DNA of 64,000 nt, taken from the NCBI GenBank assembly GCA_947034885.2, contig OX344758.2, forward strand, positions 1,242,501 to 1,306,500. Direction: 5' to 3'. The notes beneath the pieces were generated by a model. The model was not told the DNA's origin and made no database searches. It saw only the letters and a program-made list of their open reading frames with translations. The stretch comes from Thuidium tamariscinum. Lineage: Eukaryota > Streptophyta > Bryopsida > Hypnales > Thuidiaceae. Position 1 is the stretch's first letter. Each line of letters begins with the position of its first letter. Shown here in pieces: positions 57,961-64,000 of this stretch. A program made the translations under genes and the position numbers.

Positions 57961-58680
57961 GGGTGAATGCAAGAAACACTTGTACTATTTTGTGTCACAC
58001 GGCATGTGCTGATCTGTTTTTTGGCTATAACTTTTGCATTTTAACTTGAAATGACTCGAAATTTCTAGGGAAGGTACTGATGACTATCATAAACCTTACG
58101 TAATTTTTTCATAATTTTCAAAAATGATTTACTATTTAAATAGTACTAGTGACTGAATGTCACAAATGCCATTTTGGAGGTTTTTAGTACTATTGAGTAC
58201 CTTTTTTTTAATGATTTTGAGCTCAAATTTGGATAAGATGGTCTTCTAGTAGATTTGTAGCTTTCACCCTAAGGGATTTCAAAAAAAGTTATTTTTACAT
58301 GGTGTACAAGTCCACAAAGTGAGCCTCCTTCTACATTTTTTTGGAAACATGTAAAAAGTGATTCTGGTGATTTTTTTATTAATAACCATCTCTATAAAGT
58401 TTTTGCAAATGGCCAATTTTTAATTTTTTTTTAAAATTTTTTTTTCTATTTTTTACTAATTAAAACATCAAAGTATGTATTTTCTTGAGGTTTGGCACTT
58501 TTCAAGTTCTCCTACTTAGAGATTTTTTTAACAAATTTCCTTTGGTGGTTTTCTTCATCTTAAAGGTCTTTACATTAGTCATATTTTTTAAATTAAAATT
58601 TTTTTTTTTCTAATTTTAAAGTGCCCCCGAAAAAATCAGCCAAACGCAACCAATAGTACAAGTGTTTCTTGCATTCACCC
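57961..58680. mobile_element. 720-bp element with perfect 29-bp terminal inverted repeats
   Basis: The terminus begins GGGTGAATGCAAGAAACACT and is inverted perfectly at the other end, with 29 matching bases. AATT flanks both sides (57957-57960 and 58681-58684). No ORF. The AATT could be a target duplication or part of the repeat. Superfamily unassigned. Confidence 0.85.
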
Positions 58681-58684
58681 AATT

Positions 58685-59229
58685 AACCTTCTTTTCTGAG
58701 CATCATTCTCTATTTTATGTCTTACTTTAATTCCATACAATTGTAATTTTCAATTACTAATTTTTTATAACACACTTATATATGCTTGCACAATCACATC
58801 TTTATTGATATTAAATTTGATTGTTGATTTCCATAATATTAATGTTATACTTTAATGAAATTGAATGTGTTCTACTTCCAAATTTTGCAAACAAATCACA
58901 TTCCATGTAGTGCAATATGGCTTGCTCAAGGTTACATTTACAAATGTTTAAGTACATTTGATACCTCAAATTTCTTAATATTCAATGTTTACAATTATTA
59001 ACTTACATCCTTACATAACTTGTTCAAAGACTTTAAGAATAAGGTTTTTGTTTTCAATTAATTTGTCCCTATGTTGGTATGATCTCTGGCTCGCAATATT
59101 TCAAGTTTGTTTATAGTTCGGGGTCCATTATCTTGGTCTCTCCTCTACCAGCTAAGTAAACACGTTTAGCCTTGTGATTCAATATGTATTTCATTTGAAG
59201 TAGTAGGATTGACTGCAAGAAACACTAAG
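58685..59229. other. AT-rich spacer
   Basis: Nothing recognised. Confidence 0.4.
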
Positions 59230-59441
59230 TAAGAAACCCATGTTTTAAATAACAAGCTCTAATTTTTTTTTAAATTAGGTGATGTCAATATTTATTACCT
59301 AATGTTTTTTGTCAACAAGAATGTTCAACATAACATCAATGTTGACATAAAAACATTGGGTTGTAAACATTGACATCACCTAATTACCTAAAATCCATAT
59401 AAAAAAAATTGGAACTCGTTACCTATAACATGGGTTTCCTA
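59230..59441. mobile_element. Foldback MITE, 212 bp
   Basis: The left arm TAAGAAACCCATGTTTTAAA and the inverted right arm TAGGAAACCCATGTTATAGG are complementary over most of their length and share TTAGGTGATGTCAAT and CAATGTTTTT in the same order. No coding content. Confidence 0.8.
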
Positions 59442-61602
59442 TAGCTTTAAAGCTAAGTATCTAGGTGAGAGATGACAAGCCTTTCCATTGCTAAAAGGCC
59501 AGAAATTTACTAGTTTGCAAGTTCAGATCTAGAAGAAGCATATTCTATCATATCAATGAGCGAGATGACTGCAAGGAATGTCTTCAACGAAGTTATTCAC
59601 TAAAATATCATAACATTCAGTAGCCCATAGAAAGACTGCCTTTCCCTTTGTGATGTCCCCATCACCTAATTTCATCTGACATTTCTTGAAGTTTGCAACT
59701 TTAGTTACTGAATGGTGTGGAATATTCCACACCATTTCATCTGCTGGGAGGCAGTGTGACAGGCTGCTACTGAATGTTATGGTACGTATCTATGTTCATC
59801 CTACCAATTTCTTTTTGCAGCTCCTCGTCCTGTGGCTTAATTCCAAAATCACGACTGCCTACTTGAGCCCTGGCTTCAGTTTCCACTCAATAATTAAGCT
59901 CATAGCAGGCGTTGCATATTCGTGTACTAAAACGTTGCTAAAAAACATGACAAACCTTCCTTTTTTTCTAGTTGTGAAGCGGAATCTACAGGGAAGAAAT
60001 TCAGTGTTGCCAACCTGTCGGCATTCGGGAGGTTCATGAAGCAATTTTATACACCTACATATCTGAACCCAACACTACAGCAACAATCTGACAACCGTAA
60101 TAACTTAAACACTTCTTTGTCATTCAAGCTCTGCAGGATCCAACTGCATTGCTTGAAATCCGAGGCTCACAAATTTCGGTCAGCTGATGGAATCCCAAGT
60201 CTCCATTGTTACTTTTCACGTTTCTGTCAGTCAGCGATCTTCAAAAATTGAAATGGAACCCGAAACCCCAAACAGGATCGCGAATGCAACAGGTTCCTGG
60301 CAATTATTTCCTAAAATTGACCAGCTCGAATATCTCTATCCAACCTCTCAGCGTTCGATCAGTGAGCTCGGCAATTCTCGGCAATTCTCGGCAATTCTCA
60401 TGGAAGTTAAAATAAGCGCTGCATGCCAGAAAAAAGTACTTAGATCCTGATGAATGTTCTCCAATACACTTGCCAGTGGTCAACAAAGGGACTGATAAAC
60501 ACAGCTTGCAAATTGATGGAAATACAACAACTAAGTTTACTCCTATTGAGACTTTTTACGTATTGTGCATGATCAGGCTACGGATCCAATACAGACACGC
60601 AATGCAACCGGGCACGCAACGTCCTCAACATTCTGGCGAGCTGCGAAGGACTATCATTGTAATCATGGCTTCGCTAGGTTGCTGTCTACCCGAACTCAAG
60701 AAGATGAACACACAAACTGTGGTAATAATCTGTGCACAGTGGCACTTGATTAGAACTTAATGAGGTACTGAAGTTGTCCGTTAAATTGTTCTTTACCAGT
60801 TCTAAACGCACTAGCTACGTACAATTAAAGAAGTCACAATCATCAGCTAGCTGCTTACATAAATTGGCCCCAAATTCCATCGTACGTTGTGCAGTCGGTA
60901 ACATGACGAACCAGAGGATCATGAAAACCTAGCCATGCTCGAGGGCTGTTAGAATACTAACTGAAGGACCAAATCTGCACCAGCCAGAGAGCACCAACCA
61001 AAGAGCAGGGATACAGTATCAAAACTGAGAAAATTTCTTCAGTGCAGTTTTCCAGTTTTATGAACTGATTTAGTTCTACCTACGTACTGCATCTCAATTG
61101 GTGATTCGTATGAACATACCAACTGCCATCATCGAGCTGACGATGAAAGCTAGGCATGAAGAAATGTTCAGTAAACTTTCCCCGCAAATCAGTGCCAAGC
61201 TGCCTCTTGTGAAGGAGTAACTTAGACCTTCTCCTCAAGGGCTTTCCAAACGGTATCAAACAGTCACTAAACTCACAATCATAAAGTTTCTCCATAATTT
61301 AGTCTGTTCGAATGTTATCATTTTGTCATTTTGTCTTCATGGAGTTCAATCCTCGCTACCATTGATGAATAAACGAGGGATTCAATGGTGTTCTTTTTAA
61401 ATATGATCATTTGAATATGTCGCTTTCGAACTTGTTCCTTTGGGGTTAAGTAGACCTCCAGCACACCATTGAATCTTCCAATAAGTTAACTGTGCGGTTT
61501 GTTTCATATCAATTGGTTTTAGAGTTCATGCCATGATGATAGGATGGTGCATTCGTGATTGGTAAGCTGGAGCTGGATCAGATAACTTGTTGGCACTCTA
61601 AT
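59442..61602. other. Higher-GC region with unassigned short frames
   Basis: GC is above the flanking spacer and several 60-117-codon frames overlap (minus 59859-60044, plus 59686-60039, minus 61080-61295). I recognise no domain in any of them. A GGCAATTCTC decanucleotide is repeated three times near 60370-60400. The region could be a decayed gene or the untranslated or intronic part of the candidate gene to the right. Confidence 0.35.
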
Positions 61603-61817
61603 GGCAAATTTTATTAAAATGGCGGTATTCCATGTCATTTTTCAGACCGTGCAGTCTAAGCTAAAAATTGACATAGATCTAGGATGGGTATAGATTTTCA
61701 GACATGTAGGAAAGATATAGATTGCAAACATCTATGAAAGATTTAGATCTCAGACTGTGTGGTCTGAACTGTAAAAAGTGTCAAAGCAATGAAATTTTGC
61801 CATTTTAATGAAATCTA
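61603..61817. mobile_element. MITE with ATTTCATTAAAATGG termini, copy 2
   Basis: The left GGCAAATTTTATTAAAATGG and the inverted right AGATTTCATTAAAATGG. The interior CAGACCGTGCAGTCT and TCAGACTGTGTGGTCTGAAC and the AGTGTCAAAGCAATG phrase match copy 1 at 40053 in the opposite orientation. Confidence 0.8.
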
Positions 61818-61847
61818 CTATACTAAATTTTGTGCATGAATTCACAG

Positions 61848-61974
61848 GGCTCCGTGAGGAACAAGCAGGAGCTGACTCCAGCTGAGAAGACCATCGTGGA
61901 GTGGCTGGCGAACGGAACAAATGAATTGTCCCACTTGAATTTGTCGACGTTGCAGCTTTCTTTCAAGCTTACGT
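61848..61974 (+). CDS. Candidate exon of an unrecognised gene
   Basis: After a good acceptor (GAATTCACAG) one frame is open to TGA 61972-61974 and begins GSVRNKQELTPAEKTIVEWL. Its GC content and codon composition are higher than the flanks. Only one of the three frames is open. No donor gives a phase that joins cleanly to the next candidate exon, so it may be a terminal or decayed exon. Function unknown. Confidence 0.35.
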
Positions 61975-62136
61975 GATGAAGTCTCTGTTAAAACAATCAG
62001 TAGGATTCTCATATTAATCAAATGTTGCTTTTTGTTTGATAATGGAACCGCTAGTCGATAGCGGTTTTTTTGAGTTTCAGACTATCAATAAGTACGCTCA
62101 TCGAAGCTTCTTAATTTGTTGTCATGAATCCCACAG

Positions 62137-62262
62137 ATTGAAGCCTCCTATGCATCGCTGATTCTTCAGTTTGGCTTTTGCAAAGATGCTTCACCATTCT
62201 CGGAGCCTTACTCCTCCAAAGCCAGGCTACCTTTGCAGATTCCAATCTGCACCTCATATAAG
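62137..62262 (+). CDS. Candidate 42-codon exon of an unrecognised gene
   Basis: Bounded by acceptor AATCCCACAG and donor AAG|GTTTGTG. One frame is open across all 126 nt (IEASYASLILQFGFCKDASP...), ending in a Pro/Ser/Leu-rich segment. Clear splice-like borders and higher GC support a real exon. I do not recognise the protein. Confidence 0.4.
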
Positions 62263-62771
62263 GTTTGTGTTCGGTTGTGTCTTTGCGCTCTTTAGCTTAA
62301 ATTAGTGCATCCTTGAAATCTACAAACACCGTTTTATACCTGCACCAAAGTTTGTAAATCAAATTCTCATTACTTATGTTAGGGGACTGCACCTGGTACC
62401 GTTGAAATTATAAACAGTTAAACATTGTTCCTAGTATTAAATTGTATGATTTTATTGTTAGTATTGGATTCTAGAGTCTCTTGTTTGTATAAGGAAACTA
62501 AGGTAACTGGACTATTAGATTAGATTCTTATGCCTTGTTTAAAAACCGTATGATTAAACTATAATTATTTACTTTTTTAAAATGTTGAGAATATGTATAC
62601 CCAATGACAACCTAAGGCTCTCTTAAATAGCTCAAGGCAATACATTACTAGATATTACCCTTCAAATTTGTTACCAAGTTGGATGACTACTTAATTTCTA
62701 ATTAACAAGGAGCTAAAATATTTTGTATTTGATAGTCATTGCAAGTTTTTGTTGAAATGATTTAATTACAG
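62263..62771. other. AT-rich spacer or intron
   Basis: Nothing recognised. Confidence 0.3.
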
Positions 62772-63699
62772 GGTTAACGGAGAAACACCCATTCCCAAAT
62801 GTGTCCCTTGCAGTGGATTGTAGACTCATCCAATTGTGTCGGTAGAGTTCCCTTAATGTGTTCACCACATGCTTGATTCTAATTGGCTGACGCATTTCAA
62901 GGACACATATAAATATCTTATTGGCTCACAAGTGATTTTAGTAGGGTTTAGTTTTGGGTGCACCTATTGCACACTTTCAGTGGTCTAAGGAGCTAACACT
63001 TTAAAAAATCAGAAAAATTACATACAACATCCGAAAAATCTATTTTTTTTTTAATATTCATGATTTTCACTTGCTATACTAGAGGAATATCATTTATAAA
63101 AAAAGCTGCCTCCAACTATGCTGAATTCCTTGTTTGGACGGTTTTGAGTGCTTCCACCCAGTACGAACCGTCTTGTTCCTACCAACGACGGTGGAAGGAT
63201 TGCCTTGTATGGTTCAGTGTCTACTGTCTAGCGTTTGTGGCTTGTGCAGCAGTCCTCGCAGCAGTGCCAGGTGTTTGCGGTTATTCTCACAGCGCCCATT
63301 GTCTGTTCCCAATCTGCACTGACTACAGTGGAAACACCCAAAACCGTCCAAATAAGGAATTCAGCATAGTTGGAGGCAATATTTTCTAAAAATGATATTT
63401 TTCTAGTATTAGCGAGTGAAAATCATGAATATTAAAAAAAGAATAGATTTTTCGGATACAGTATGTAATTTCTACAAATTTTCAAAGTGTTGGCTCCCTA
63501 GACCTATGAAACCGTCCTGTAGATGCCCCCAAAACTGAACCCTGTGAAAATCAGCACTCAATTTTCCTATGTGTCCTTCAATTGTGTCAACAAATTACAA
63601 TCATACATGTGACGAACACATTAAGGGAAGTCTATTGACGCATTTGGATGAATCTACAGTCCACTACAAGGAACAGGTGCAGGAATGGGTGTTTTGCCC
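62772..63699. mobile_element. Foldback element with arms of more than 400 bp
   Basis: Left and right halves are inverted copies around a centre near 63230-63290. Paired landmarks are ACACCCATTCC with GGAATGGGTGT, GTAGACTCATCCAA with TTGGATGAATCTAC, CCGAAAAATCTATTTTT with AAATAGATTTTTCGG-type sequence, and GCCTCCAACTATGCTGAATT with AATTCAGCATAGTTGGAGGC. The 109-codon frame at 63060-63389 spans the hairpin and is a by-product of it. A fragment of one arm occurs at 41461-41575. Confidence 0.8.
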
Positions 63700-63746
63700 T
63701 TATTTCAAAGTCTTAATATAGTGCTATAGGTATTTTTCTTATTTAA

Positions 63747-64000
63747 CCCTTAAAGGACAGAACTATAACCACTGATTTCAAGCCTTGTTGCTCATCAATC
63801 ATCACTGAGTTTGTTGCCATTTTGGAACTAGATATGTATGAAAAAAGTGAAATTTATTTTTCAGAGATGAAATTACATGTCTTTTCTACTTCACAAAAAA
63901 ATTAGATTTTTTTGATGAAAATAGATTTTTATGAGAATTTTTGAAGAAAAAGTGAAGAAAAAATCATATCAAATAGAAAATTATCTCAAAAAAATCTATA
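63747..64000. mobile_element. piggyBac-like element, left end, runs off the window
   Basis: TTAA (63743-63746) is followed by CCCTTAAAGGACAGAAC, closely matching the terminus of the element at 46904-47449. The right end is beyond the window. Confidence 0.5.

Noticed and set aside
63060-63389. 109-codon frame near the right end
   Set aside because: Spans the centre of a foldback, so its sequence is explained by the hairpin.
1-64000. tRNA, rRNA or CRISPR features
   Set aside because: No cloverleaf, rRNA core or regularly spaced direct repeats with unique spacers were seen.

Overview
The window looks like nuclear DNA of a large-genome plant (streptophyte, most likely a land plant). It is AT-rich and gene-poor, has GT-AG introns, and carries plant-type Ty1/copia, Ty3/gypsy, En/Spm (CACTA) and LINE remnants, many short inverted-repeat elements, a three-repeat MYB (MYB3R) fragment and a BTB/trihelix gene. 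I cannot name a species. Nothing points to bacteria, an organelle or a plasmid.

Layout. 1-3830: a 79-bp tandem repeat, then a GC-richer unit with a TATA box, CCGGA-rich flanks and a long ORF of an unrecognised, retroelement-like family; a second truncated copy lies at 24930-25751. 4860-11829: the minus-strand remains of an LTR element whose gag ORF runs in frame into an intronless MYB3R repeat region. It is split by a 4.05-kb non-autonomous CACTA element (6409-10459, TSD ATA). 13414-18614: a complete, young but coding-defective copia element (260-bp LTRs, TSD CTCAG) that landed between a TATA box and the 5' leader of a host-like gene (about 18615-21578). That gene encodes a protein resembling the nuclease-like domain of Crinkler-type proteins. 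25752-28010: a CACTA element with a TNP2-like remnant. 28100-36200: a decayed gypsy element with a 116-bp minisatellite and broken pol. 37470-37760: a GC-rich degenerate repeat.

The best-supported intact gene is on the minus strand at 43201-46338. Six exons with matching splice phases and no internal stop encode a 613-residue protein with BTB, BACK-like and C-terminal trihelix/SANT-like domains. That would be a DNA-binding protein with its own CUL3-adaptor-type module.

From 38 kb to the end the sequence is mainly AT-rich DNA with inverted-repeat elements: a set with TTAA flanks and CCCYTAAA ends (piggyBac-like), CACTA-type MITEs, several unassigned MITE families and a roughly 930-bp foldback. 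Two possible coding exons of an unrecognised plus-strand gene lie at 61848-62262. The genes show no functional linkage to one another. The main story is element nesting, host-gene capture and one unusual domain fusion.
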